From Bacteroidales bacterium UBA4814 (GTDB taxonomy: Bacteria > Bacteroidota > Bacteroidia > Bacteroidales > UBA7960), in contig DHFW01000052.1 in assembly GCA_002402465.1 (NCBI GenBank), positions 515 to 64,514 on the forward strand: DNA of 64,000 nt, in the 5' to 3' direction. The notes under the pieces are model-generated. The model had not been told where the DNA came from. It saw only the letters and a list, made by a program, of their open reading frames with translations, and searched no databases. A program made the position numbers and the translations under genes. The stretch's first letter is position 1. The number at the start of each line of letters is the position of its first letter. Positions 38,047 through 45,598 of the stretch are shown piece after piece.

Positions 38047-38557
38047 TCACAGCGAAAGATTGCCTGCTTTGGCTGCATGAACGGGCTGTCTTATGGTGTT
38101 GTGCTGCATGCCCATGGGTTCGAAAAGGTAGCGTTCGGCATATTCTATGAAAGGCATTACGCTGGACAGCTCCACAAGATACTGTGCAATGCCGGTGCCA
38201 TGGTTAGAATACGCAGTCTGCTGAAGCGGAGGTCTTACCCTTATAGGCAACTGCTCTTTGAGCACTTCTTCAAGTGGCATCAGGTCGGCTTCGTCAATTA
38301 CAAAAAGCTGATAGAACCAACACGGAAAAGGGTGGTTTCGGGATTTACGGATAGATTCTGATCTACCTTGGCAAATCCATAGCATTTCTCATCATGACCT
38401 CACCCTTGTGAACCACCGAAAAAGTGGCTCCTGCAATGTTCTTTTCGGCCAGGATAGTTTCAAAAATCCCGTTGGCAAAAGCCTCGAAGTCCTGCAGCCG
38501 GTTTGCCTCAAGAGCCAGAGAAATGTTTGTATTTAAGGCAATTATAAAGGCTGCCAT
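38047..38557 (-). pseudogene. Decayed serine beta-lactamase-family gene
   Basis: Three pieces in different frames align in order with a serine hydrolase of the beta-lactamase/class C family. The first has a signal-like start and AGATFSVVHKGEVM; after a 1-base loss the frame reads GFAKVDQNLSVNPE and FRVGSIS. At the catalytic Ser the sequence jumps (near 38303-38309) to DLMPLEEVLKEQLP, IRVRPP, YSNHGTG and LFEPMGM, dropping an expected ~65 residues including the SxxK lysine. The C-terminal part of the family is missing. The loss of the catalytic region means it is non-functional. Confidence 0.85.
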
Positions 38558-38689
38558 AAAAACAGAGCGTAAATTTTTTTCATGGCTACAAGGTGTTGAA
38601 TTTCAGGTGTAAATACATGAAAAAAGTATCGCACTGAAAATTCTGTCCGGAAATTTTTCTAAGGGTTTTCCGAAAAGGCAAATACCTGC

Positions 38690-39001
38690 TTATTGCAGTA
38701 TTTTAAAAACCATGATCCTGGCAGGCTCGGTTTCGTGGTTAATCCAGGCCCGGCCTTCATCCGCGGTAACAAAAATAGTTTCACCGGCCTTCAACTGCAG
38801 TTGGCCGTTTGGGTGCTCAAGCCTGGCCTGGCCACTAATTCCGGCAAACAGCACATCATAGGGGTTTTTGTGCAAGGGCATTTTTTCTCCGGGTTGTAAG
38901 GTCAAAAGGATGGCTTCGACACGCTTGTCGCTGTGCATTATGCGTCCATCAATATCAGCAGAAACTTGCGGGGCCTGCTCCGGAACAGATTTCCTGATCA
39001 T
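38690..39001 (-). CDS. Cupin-domain protein (first of a tandem pair)
   Basis: 103 residues, one cupin barrel. The motif LQPGEKMPLHKNPYDVLFAG gives the first metal His positions; later ARLEHPNGQLQLKAGET and WINHE complete the fold. Small single-domain cupins bind a metal ion and often small acids or sugars; no substrate can be assigned. It lies 24 bases after the second cupin on the same strand, so the two are co-transcribed. Confidence 0.8.
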   Translation of the reverse strand: MIRKSVPEQAPQVSADIDGRIMHSDKRVEAILLTLQPGEKMPLHKNPYDVLFAGISGQARLEHPNGQLQLKAGETIFVTADEGRAWINHETEPARIMVFKILQ

Positions 39002-39025
39002 ATTTAGTGAGGATTTTTGCAGCCT

Positions 39026-39352
39026 TTACTGGCCCTTGATCATGGTGAGCAGCATTTTGAAGCGCTCCACAGCATTGACCGCATGCGGAATGTTGGCAGG
39101 CATGATGATTGTTTGCCCGGCTTCGAGGGTATAAGGCTCCTTATTGATAATTACCTCGGCCTTGCCTTCAAGTACTTGTACCATGGCATCGAATGGGGCG
39201 CTATGCTCGCTCAGCTTCTGGCCCTTGTCGAAGGCAAACAGGCTCACGTTTCCTGTCGATTTTTCCAGCACCTGCTTGCTTACAATACCATCGGCTGAAT
39301 AATCTACTGCTTTTGTGAATACTATGATTTTGCTTGTGTCGAATGTGCTCAT
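39026..39352 (-). CDS. Cupin-domain protein (second of a tandem pair)
   Basis: 108 residues. The cupin barrel contains FDKGQKLSEHSAPFDAMVQVLEGKAEVIIN, in which His and Glu-type positions of motif 1 are present, and TIIMPANIPHAVNAVERF for motif 2. The first part (IVFTKAVDYSADGIVSKQ) resembles small Bacteroidota cupins placed near hcp or ferredoxin genes. Here it precedes a second cupin; the closest redox genes are the BFD-like protein and hcp cluster. Function unknown. Confidence 0.82.
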   Translation of the reverse strand: MSTFDTSKIIVFTKAVDYSADGIVSKQVLEKSTGNVSLFAFDKGQKLSEHSAPFDAMVQVLEGKAEVIINKEPYTLEAGQTIIMPANIPHAVNAVERFKMLLTMIKGQ

Positions 39353-39439
39353 TTTAAAAAAAGTTTAAAGGTTAAAATTTCTGGGTACAGGTTCTATGAG
39401 ATAAAGGATTGGCATTTAATTGCTTCAACTGCAAAATTT

Positions 39440-39492
39440 TGAGCAATTTGCATTCTGCCTACTGGTTACTGCCTGGTGCTTACTGCCTCCTG
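39440..39492. repeat. Intergenic degenerate repeat (TACTGCCT words)
   Basis: TACTGCCT or close variants occur three times within about 40 bases, between the second cupin and the BFD-like gene. No gene is present. This resembles the other short-word arrays in the window. Confidence 0.45.
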
Positions 39493-39497
39493 ATTTC

Positions 39498-39689
39498 CTA
39501 CAATTCAACATATCCGTTGATTTTTTCCAGTAAAATAAAAATATCATCAACGCAGGCGCCGCATACCGTGCCGGCCGAGGTCTCATCTTGCACTTCTTCG
39601 ATGCTTTTCAGGTTTTTTGCCTTAATGGCCAGTTCAATTTCGCTTTGTTTTATTTCGTTGCAGGTGCAGATAATGGGATCATTTTCCAT
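39498..39689 (-). CDS. BFD-like [2Fe-2S] protein
   Basis: 63 residues, a stand-alone BFD-like ferredoxin. CTC near the N-terminus and VCGAC near residue 43 provide the four cluster cysteines in the C-x-C...C-x-x-C spacing of the family. Members transfer electrons, for example to bacterioferritin. A ferritin is encoded 5 kb away, and the hcp/ferredoxin unit is also near; either is a candidate partner. Confidence 0.82.
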   Translation of the reverse strand: MENDPIICTCNEIKQSEIELAIKAKNLKSIEEVQDETSAGTVCGACVDDIFILLEKINGYVEL

Positions 39690-39755
39690 AGGTATCTGGG
39701 TATTTAAATATTAAAACCAACCTAAGTTAGTAATAATATAGCACTTTTTAAAAAA

Positions 39756-41015
39756 TCAATTGCTGAACAAGGTTGGTTTTAAAATAACCATTACCCACAT
39801 CCAATTTTGTAATTGGGTATGGTCGCCACCTTTAATTCTTTCCATGGTTTCTGAGGCAAACAAATGCGAGTAACCACCGCGGATGCTGGTTTGCGGACTG
39901 ATGTTATAGCCCAGTATCAGGTCGATCTCGGTACCCAGATAGGCGTCCATTTGGTTATTTGAAAAGCCGAATTCAGGAATTGCCCCGTCGGCAAAGAACA
40001 AATGCAGGTTTCCCTGCAATAGGAATTTATCTTTCGAGTACTGGGTGGTAAGGTAAGTGTTTATCAGCCCCACATGATTGATATGATTGCCAACATAGAA
40101 ATAATCCATATGCCCGTTAAAAGCGTGGTTTGTGCCAAACAGTGGGTTGAAAGAGCGGTTAGTGGCCGCATTGTTATTGATGTTGATAAAGTCGGTTCCC
40201 GAGAGGAATTCCAGACCCAGAGCACCTTTTAAATTTTCTGAAAACGTATAGGCACCTTCCGCGGCAAAATACCAGGCCGAAAGTTTACGGTCGGCACCAT
40301 CCCTGCCGGTTTGCAGATAAGCCGAACCGGCCAGGTCGATTCCTGCGAGCTTTTGGGTAATTCTTCCGCCGGTGGTCTGGCTGAAAACGGTTTTGTCGAC
40401 CGAATGCTGAATGCCATTATTAAGGAACAGCAAACTCAAGCCGGTATTGTCGGCTTTGTAGTTGTACCACAAAAACTGCATGGTTTTGTAGTTGTTGATA
40501 GTGTAAGTGGTAAACACCCTTCTTTCGCTGTCCTGGTTAAATGCAAAACCTGCATGTAGCTGCGAGTTACCCTCGCCCTGCCATTTCAGCAGAGCCAGGT
40601 CGTGGCTGCGTCCCTGTTGCGCCCAATCCACATTACCTAAAATACGCGCGTTGTCGTAAACCAGCTCTTGCCGGCCAAGCCTAAGCGAAACCTCAGGGCT
40701 GAACCTTAGCTCACCCCAGGCTTCATGAATGGAAGAGTTTACATCGGAGCGATTTAACTGGGGCACTTCACCCCAAACCCTTACATCCTGAAGGCTAACA
40801 AAAAACGTGAGTTCGTCTTTCCCATACTTGAAGTTGAGGCGTGCTCGTTGCGAAATAAAAAAAGCCGCGTCTTCGTTTTCGGCAATCAGGCTGGCAAATC
40901 CGTGCCGGTATTCACTCCTGGGCCTGAGTTCGCCAGTAAGGGTAAACTGTGCGGAGGCATTTACGGCCAAGAAGGCCAAAACCATTGCTGTAAATAATTT
41001 TCCTGTAGTTCTCAT
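39756..41015 (-). CDS. Alginate-export-family outer-membrane porin-like protein
   Basis: 419 residues with a signal peptide (about 1-22, FTAMVLAFLAVNASA). The rest alternates aromatic and polar strands with the family pieces GELRPRSEYRHGF, RQELVYDNARILG and WAQQGRSHDLALLKW, matching the alginate-export barrel family. It probably forms an outer-membrane channel; the solute is unknown. No alginate genes are nearby. Confidence 0.82.
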   Translation of the reverse strand: MRTTGKLFTAMVLAFLAVNASAQFTLTGELRPRSEYRHGFASLIAENEDAAFFISQRARLNFKYGKDELTFFVSLQDVRVWGEVPQLNRSDVNSSIHEAWGELRFSPEVSLRLGRQELVYDNARILGNVDWAQQGRSHDLALLKWQGEGNSQLHAGFAFNQDSERRVFTTYTINNYKTMQFLWYNYKADNTGLSLLFLNNGIQHSVDKTVFSQTTGGRITQKLAGIDLAGSAYLQTGRDGADRKLSAWYFAAEGAYTFSENLKGALGLEFLSGTDFININNNAATNRSFNPLFGTNHAFNGHMDYFYVGNHINHVGLINTYLTTQYSKDKFLLQGNLHLFFADGAIPEFGFSNNQMDAYLGTEIDLILGYNISPQTSIRGGYSHLFASETMERIKGGDHTQLQNWMWVMVILKPTLFSN

Positions 41016-41056
41016 ATCCGGTGGTTTTTGGTGATTTCCTGCGCGACTGTTAATAA

Positions 41057-41085
41057 ACCTGCCGGATTTTTCAGGTCCGGCAGGT
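41057..41085 (-). terminator. Possible terminator after hcp
   Basis: ACCTGCCGGA pairs perfectly with TCCGGCAGGT across 9 nt. The T-rich tail on the minus strand is weak, so intrinsic termination is likely but not certain. Confidence 0.55.
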
Positions 41086-41110
41086 AATTGTTTTCAAATA
41101 TATAAAATAT

Positions 41111-42769
41111 TTAATTCAGAAATACCTTCATGTCTTCATCAACGGTGTTGATAGGTGCGATTCCGAAGTTTTCAACCAGCACCTTGGCCACGTTGGGCGA
41201 AAGGAAGGCAGGGAGGGTGGGCCCGAGGTGAATGTTCTTTACACCCAGTGAAAGAAGTGCAAGCAAAACGATCACGGCCTTTTGCTCGTACCATGCAATG
41301 TTGTAGGCAATGGGCAGGTCGTTGATGTCGTTCAGTTCAAATACTTCCTTTAGCTTCAGGGCAATTACTGCCAGGCTGTAGCTGTCGTTGCACTGGCCTG
41401 CATCGAGTACGCGCGGAATGCCGCCTATATCGCCCAGGGGCAGCTTGTTGTAGCGGTATTTGGCGCAGCCTGCGGTAAGGATTACGGTGTCTTTGGGCAG
41501 GGCAGCAGCAAACTCGGTGTAATAATCGCGGTCTTTCATACGGCCATCACAACCGGCCATTACAAAGAATTTGCGAATGGCGCCTGACTTCACGGCATCG
41601 ACCACCTTATCAGCCAGTTGCATTACCTGGTTGTGTGCAAAACCACCAACAATCTCGCCGGTTTCAATTTCCTGGGGTGCTTCGCAACGCTTGGCATGCT
41701 CAATGATTTGCGAGAAATCCTTGCGGCCGCCGTTTTCGCGTTCACCAATGTGAATGGCACCTTCGAGGCCTGATGCACCGGTAGTGTAAATGCGGTTGGT
41801 GTAAGTGGCGCTCTTGGCAGGAGGAACAATGCAATTGGTGGTGAAAAGAATGGGGCCGTTGAAGGTCTCAAATTCTTCGCGTTGTTTCCACCAGGCGTTG
41901 CCATAGTTGCCTACGAAATGCTCATATTTTTTAAAGGCAGGATAGTAGTTGGCAGGCAGCATCTCGCTGTGGGTATAAACATCCACGCCGGTGCCCTGGG
42001 TCTGCTCCAGCAGGTCTTCCATATCGCGCAGGTCGTGACCGCTGATAAGGATGCCCGGGTTGTTTCTAACGCCAATGTTTACCTTGGTGATTTCAGGATT
42101 ACCGTATTTACTGGTGTTGGCTTTGTCGAGCAGGGCCATCACTTGCACGCCGTACTTTCCTGTTTCGAGCACCAATCCGGTGAGTTCTTCGGCGCTAAGG
42201 TTGTCGTTGAGGGTGGCAGCAAGGCCTTTTTGCATAAACTGGAAAATTTCCTTCTCGGCAAACCCCAGGTTGTAAGCGTGTTCCGCGTAAGCGGCCATAC
42301 CTTTTATGCCATAAATCATCAATTCGCGCAGTGAGCGTACGTCTTCATTTTCGCTCATTTGCAAAACACCTACCTGCTGGGCTTTGCGTTCGTATTCGCC
42401 CGGGGTGTAGGCTACCCATTTGGCGGCCTCGGGGAGTGTGTCCTGGTTAATTTCTACACCGGTGGCTTCGAATTCAAGAATGAAGTTTTTGCGCAGTTCA
42501 AAGCCTTCGCGCAGCTTGTCGATAAAGCGCTGGCGGTCGAAGTTGGCATTGGTAATGGTCATGAAAAGGCCTTCGAACACAAACTGGTTCACCTTTTCGT
42601 TTTCGATACCCTTTTCGCGTCCCATTTCGGCATAAACCGAAAGACCACGAAGGAAATACATCAATACATCCTGGATACCGGCCACCTCGGGCGTTTTTCC
42701 GCATACACCCTTAATGGTGCAGCCTACTCCTTTTGCTGTCTCCTGACACTGAAAACAAAACATGCTCAT
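41111..42769 (-). CDS. hcp: Hybrid-cluster protein (hydroxylamine reductase)
   Basis: 552 residues. The N-terminal iron-sulfur Cys cluster is visible (CFQCQETAKGVGCTIKGVCGK); later hybrid-cluster ligands lie in ILISGHDLRD, GCAKYRYNKL and DAGQCND. Hcp acts as an NO reductase or protein S-nitrosylase in nitrosative stress. The ferredoxin-type protein directly upstream (103 bases) and the Rrf2 regulator beyond it are its usual partners. No stand-alone Hcr is seen; the adjacent ferredoxin may do its job. Confidence 0.96.
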   Translation of the reverse strand: MSMFCFQCQETAKGVGCTIKGVCGKTPEVAGIQDVLMYFLRGLSVYAEMGREKGIENEKVNQFVFEGLFMTITNANFDRQRFIDKLREGFELRKNFILEFEATGVEINQDTLPEAAKWVAYTPGEYERKAQQVGVLQMSENEDVRSLRELMIYGIKGMAAYAEHAYNLGFAEKEIFQFMQKGLAATLNDNLSAEELTGLVLETGKYGVQVMALLDKANTSKYGNPEITKVNIGVRNNPGILISGHDLRDMEDLLEQTQGTGVDVYTHSEMLPANYYPAFKKYEHFVGNYGNAWWKQREEFETFNGPILFTTNCIVPPAKSATYTNRIYTTGASGLEGAIHIGERENGGRKDFSQIIEHAKRCEAPQEIETGEIVGGFAHNQVMQLADKVVDAVKSGAIRKFFVMAGCDGRMKDRDYYTEFAAALPKDTVILTAGCAKYRYNKLPLGDIGGIPRVLDAGQCNDSYSLAVIALKLKEVFELNDINDLPIAYNIAWYEQKAVIVLLALLSLGVKNIHLGPTLPAFLSPNVAKVLVENFGIAPINTVDEDMKVFLN

Positions 42770-42872
42770 AATTTTAATTTTTTTTGGTTTTTAAGTGACT
42801 TAATAAATCTGGTTGATATTTTGAAAAGATTGAAATCGCTCAATCTGCAGTTTACAATTAATTTTTTTACAA

Positions 42873-43757
42873 TTATAAAACCCATTCTTCGCTGATCACT
42901 TCTCCTTTAAGGCTCACGACCATGGCCTTTACGGGCACTTTGCGGCTGGCATTCTGTGTGGCAATCTTGGCCATTTGGAGCAATCCGCTGCAGCAGGGCA
43001 CTTCCATAATCATTACCGTAAGGGTATTGATTTTGGCGTGGTCGATCATGGCGGTGAGCTTCTCAATATAAATTTCTTTGCCTGAGTCGAGTTTTGGGCA
43101 GGCGATGGCTAGTCCTTTGCCTTTTAAATATTTGCTGTGGAAATTGCCCATGCTGAAAGCTACGCAGTCGGCGGCCAGCAGCACATCGGCATTCTGGAAA
43201 TAAGGAGCCTGGGGATTTACCAGATGAAACTGTACGGGCCACTGGCGCAGCTCAGAGGGCTGGTCGCCATTTACCATATTTGTTGCTGCCGTTGTCGCGG
43301 GAATGTCGAAAGTCGTGGCACGTGAGCCGGGGCAACCGCCGCCATGGCCATGCTGGTGATTGTGTTGGTGCATTTTTTCGGGTGCTTTTTTGATTTTAAG
43401 TTTTGAAAGATCTACATCGAGCTTGTGGTCGCGGATGTAGTTTATGCCTTGCTCCACAAACTCGGTCTGATCGTGGTCGATCAGGTGGTTCAAATGGGCG
43501 ATAATGGTTTTCTCGCCTTTGGGCGAAATGCGCTCCATAACCTTGATTTCGTTGTAAGGCTCGGCTTCACGCTCCTCGAGGGTAATGGCACCTACGGGGC
43601 AGTCGCCAATGCAGGCACCAAGGCCATCGCAATACAGATCACTGATCATGCGGGCTTTGCCATCGATCATCTGCAGGGCGCCTTCGTGACAGCCATCTAC
43701 ACAAAGGCCGCAGCCATTGCAAAGGTCTTCGTCTATTTTTATGATGGTTCGCTTCAT
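42873..43757 (-). CDS. 4Fe-4S ferredoxin-type protein linked to hcp
   Basis: 294 residues. Two 4Fe-4S motifs lie at the N-terminus (CNGCGLCVDGC and CDGLGACIGDC). A His-rich linker follows (HQHNHQHGHGGG, about 130-141), then a C-terminal domain with CVAFS, ACPKLD and PCCSGLL that may bind a further metal or cofactor. It probably donates electrons to Hcp. It starts 22 bases after the Rrf2 gene and is probably in one transcript with it and hcp. Confidence 0.82.
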   Translation of the reverse strand: MKRTIIKIDEDLCNGCGLCVDGCHEGALQMIDGKARMISDLYCDGLGACIGDCPVGAITLEEREAEPYNEIKVMERISPKGEKTIIAHLNHLIDHDQTEFVEQGINYIRDHKLDVDLSKLKIKKAPEKMHQHNHQHGHGGGCPGSRATTFDIPATTAATNMVNGDQPSELRQWPVQFHLVNPQAPYFQNADVLLAADCVAFSMGNFHSKYLKGKGLAIACPKLDSGKEIYIEKLTAMIDHAKINTLTVMIMEVPCCSGLLQMAKIATQNASRKVPVKAMVVSLKGEVISEEWVL

Positions 43758-43779
43758 TCGGTTTAAAAGATTGTTCGTT

Positions 43780-44178
43780 TTATACGGTGGCTAAATTTTT
43801 TTCATTTAAGTAATTGCTGAACTCACGGCTGAACTTTTCTGTGAGTCCGCCAAAAATACAGCTGTTGAAAGGACAACTTTCGCAATGCATTTTGCAGCCG
43901 GTACCCTGGTCAATGTCGCCTTCTATGGCCCGGTAAATTTCCATTAAAGAAATCTCTTCTGGATTGCGTTTGAGTACAAAACCTCCCTTGGGCCCGCGTG
44001 TAGAATTCAAAAAATTGTACTTTACCAGCTGCTGAAGCACTTTTGAGATGTGATTTTTTGAGAACCCCGTCACTTCCGCTATCTCATGGGCGTTTAACAG
44101 CTCCTTGCTTCGGGCTATCAGCGCCATGCTGTGAATGGCTATGGTGGCGGCTTCCGATATGTTTAAAAACTTGCTCAA
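43780..44178 (-). CDS. Rrf2-family regulator, NsrR/IscR-like
   Basis: The frame is open further upstream, but TTG at 44178 fits the family start (MSKFLNISEAATIAIHSM). No ATG occurs before residue 18 of this reading, so the start is uncertain. A winged helix-turn-helix (ELLNAHEIAEVTGFSKNHISKVLQQL) is followed by a four-Cys region (GCKMHCESCPFNSC) suited to an iron-sulfur cluster. Such regulators sense NO or iron-sulfur status. Its position just upstream of the ferredoxin and hcp genes suggests it controls them and itself. A perfect palindrome precedes it. Confidence 0.82.
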   Translation of the reverse strand: MSKFLNISEAATIAIHSMALIARSKELLNAHEIAEVTGFSKNHISKVLQQLVKYNFLNSTRGPKGGFVLKRNPEEISLMEIYRAIEGDIDQGTGCKMHCESCPFNSCIFGGLTEKFSREFSNYLNEKNLATV

Positions 44179-44211
44179 AGTCTTTAAATTGAATTGTGGT
44201 ATTTGAATACG

Positions 44212-44219
44212 CAAATGTA
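44212..44219 (-). promoter_or_regulatory. Putative -7 box of the Rrf2 operon
   Basis: Minus strand reads TACATTTG, an exact TAnnTTTG match. CTTG at 44241-44244, within the palindrome, could serve as the -33 box at about 21 nt spacing. The predicted start lies near 44205. Confidence 0.55.
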
Positions 44220-44238
44220 ATAATAAAAAATAATACCG

Positions 44239-44268
44239 TACAAGAAAAAAAGTACTTTTTTTCTTGTA
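44239..44268. promoter_or_regulatory. Perfect 30-bp palindrome, candidate Rrf2 operator
   Basis: Two 14-base arms (TACAAGAAAAAAAG and its exact complement CTTTTTTTCTTGTA) meet at a central TA. It sits directly upstream of the Rrf2 gene, and one arm overlaps the predicted -33 box. That placement is that of a repressor-operator. NsrR and IscR sites are AT-rich inverted repeats, so this agrees with autoregulation, although the exact site for this regulator is not known. Confidence 0.6.
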
Positions 44269-44304
44269 TATCTTTAAAAGAATAGAAATTAGGCAGTTAT
44301 TTGT

Positions 44305-44400
44305 TTTAAGGGCAGGGTAGAGGGCTCAGCAGAAAGTAGGTGGCGGCAGGAGGTAATGGAATTAAGTAGCAGCCAGTATGCAGAAGGGAGGTGTTGTTGG
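44305..44400. repeat. Purine-rich intergenic repeat-like stretch
   Basis: Short words such as GCAGGGTAGAGGGCTCAG and AGCAGCCAGTATGCAGAAGG recur loosely. There is no coding frame. It is similar in style to the other degenerate arrays here. Confidence 0.4.
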
Positions 44401-44501
44401 CCGGTTAATTTTTACTGTTTTTGGGTAAGGTTCAATTTTGATTTTTTTAATTTTTCATTGTTCTCTCGAACTTTTCTCATTTTCTCTCCCTCTGAGATTT
44501 G

Positions 44502-44574
44502 AGCCTCCCACGGGACTTGAACCCGCGACCTACGCATTACGAGTGCGTTGCTCTACCAACTGAGCTAAGGAGGC
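44502..44574 (-). tRNA. tRNA-Thr (anticodon CGT)
   Basis: Minus strand folds as a cloverleaf: acceptor GCCTCCT with GGGAGGC, D-arm GCTCAGTTGGTAGAGC, anticodon stem ACGCA/TGCGT with loop CTCGTAA, T-arm GCGGGTTCAAGTCCCGT. The anticodon CGT reads ACG (Thr). No CCA is encoded. A near -7 box (TAATTTCG) lies just upstream at 44585-44592. Confidence 0.95.
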
Positions 44575-44602
44575 TAATGCTGTGCGAAATTAATAAGAAA
44601 TA

Positions 44603-44629
44603 AAAAAAGGGGACAAACTATCCCCTTTT
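44603..44629 (-). terminator. Rho-independent terminator of the ferritin gene
   Basis: AAAAGGGGA pairs with TCCCCTTTT across 7 nt, with T run on the minus strand. It sits 26 bases after the ferritin stop. Confidence 0.85.
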
Positions 44630-44654
44630 ATTTTCTTCAGTCAAACATTGCGAT

Positions 44655-45161
44655 TTATGCTTCGCCTTCGGCTCCGGCACCACGCATGCCCATAATATCG
44701 CGGTCGAACAAATAAAGATTGTGTTCGCCAAGCAGGTTGAGTTTGTCGATTATGCGCTGAACAGAACTTTCTTCTTCAAGCTGTTCTTCAACGAACCATT
44801 GAAGCCAGTGGTGGGTGGTGAAATCTTTTTCTTCCAGGGCAAGGGCAACGATCTCGTTAATGGAGCGGGTCACCATTTGCTCGTGTTCCAGGGCTGCCTC
44901 AAAAACAGTTTTTACGTCCTTAAACGCTACGGGTGGCTGGTCAACCAGTGGCACAACGCCGTGTCCGCCACGCTCATTTACATAGCGAAGGAATTTAAGC
45001 ATATGAAGGCGTTCTTCTTCCGCCTGGGCATAAAACCACTCGGAAACTCCTTCCATTCCTTTATTCTCTGCCCATGATGCCATGGCAAGGTACAGGGCCG
45101 AAGCATAGGCCTCTTTACCCACTTGCAGATTCAGTATCTCTTCCATTTTTTTCGATAACAT
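44655..45161 (-). CDS. Ferritin
   Basis: The start at 45161 (MLSKKMEEILN) gives 168 residues; the frame runs further upstream but lacks homology there. Ferroxidase-centre residues appear in EAYASALYLAMASWAENKGMEG, YAQAEEERLHMLKF, and EQLEEESS. The protein stores iron in a 24-mer shell and protects against peroxide. A -7 box TACCTTTG is at 45210-45217. The downstream tRNA-Thr is separated by a terminator. Confidence 0.95.
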   Translation of the reverse strand: MLSKKMEEILNLQVGKEAYASALYLAMASWAENKGMEGVSEWFYAQAEEERLHMLKFLRYVNERGGHGVVPLVDQPPVAFKDVKTVFEAALEHEQMVTRSINEIVALALEEKDFTTHHWLQWFVEEQLEEESSVQRIIDKLNLLGEHNLYLFDRDIMGMRGAGAEGEA

Positions 45162-45209
45162 GGTCTTCTGTTTTTTATAGTTTGTAATTGAAAAATTTAC
45201 TTTGATCAT

Positions 45210-45217
45210 CAAAGGTA
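45210..45217 (-). promoter_or_regulatory. Putative -7 box of the ferritin gene
   Basis: Minus strand reads TACCTTTG, an exact TAnnTTTG match, 49 bases before the ferritin ATG. No TTTG lies at the ideal -33 distance. Confidence 0.5.
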
Positions 45218-45349
45218 GAAAATTATCAGGCTTGTGTTGCACCAAAAATAGAGTTTGTATAGATTTAAAATTTATTAACGTTTTCCAATTTGTATGAATA
45301 TTTATAATCAGATACTTATATGTTTTAAGTAAGAAAAAAGGAAAAAAGT

Positions 45350-45380
45350 TTTGCTGCAACAAAACCTTTGTTTAATTTTA
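45350..45380 (+). promoter_or_regulatory. Bacteroidota-type promoter of the candidate small RNA
   Basis: TTTG at 45350-45353, exactly 19 bases, then TAATTTTA at 45373-45380 (one mismatch). Transcription would start near 45387, at the first base of the GC-rich structured stretch. Confidence 0.6.
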
Positions 45381-45383
45381 TCG

Positions 45384-45533
45384 CATGATTTCCCAGATGT
45401 TGACAGATATAACCCTCCAAAGAAGCGCATGGCTTCGCAACACCTGGCCCTGGTGGCGGTCCTCCCGGACTGCAACACTATTCTCCTAACCTCTGTGGGG
45501 GTCATCGGCCTCCGTGTAATTTAAAAAAATTAC
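45384..45533 (+). ncRNA. Candidate structured small RNA (family not identified)
   Basis: A GC-rich island in AT-rich surroundings. Hairpins: GAAGC (45422-45426) with GCTTC (45432-45436); CACC (45441-45444) with GGTG (45452-45455); and GCGGTCC/GGACTGC at 45456-45462 and 45467-45473. An outer helix pairs TGAC (45401) with GTCA (45501), and CCC/GGG just inside. An AT-rich hairpin (GTAATTT/AAATTAC) ends it at 45516-45533. A promoter lies just upstream. It could be a stable small RNA or a leader of the downstream TrpB-like gene. Bacteroidota have 6S-like and other abundant RNAs; I cannot confirm membership. No protein frame is convincing here. Confidence 0.5.
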
Positions 45534-45598
45534 ATAATAAATTCCTTTTGCCGTTTATCGCGGCTCTTTAAGCTTTTTAACCAAAAATTACATTTACC

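Noticed and set aside
44502..44574. tRNA-Thr as an integration site of a mobile island
   Set aside because: No integrase, direct repeat or foreign gene set lies next to it.
45308..45505. A minus-strand open frame of 65 residues across the 45.4-kb gap
   Set aside because: It overlaps the promoter and hairpins of the candidate RNA and has no protein-like pattern.
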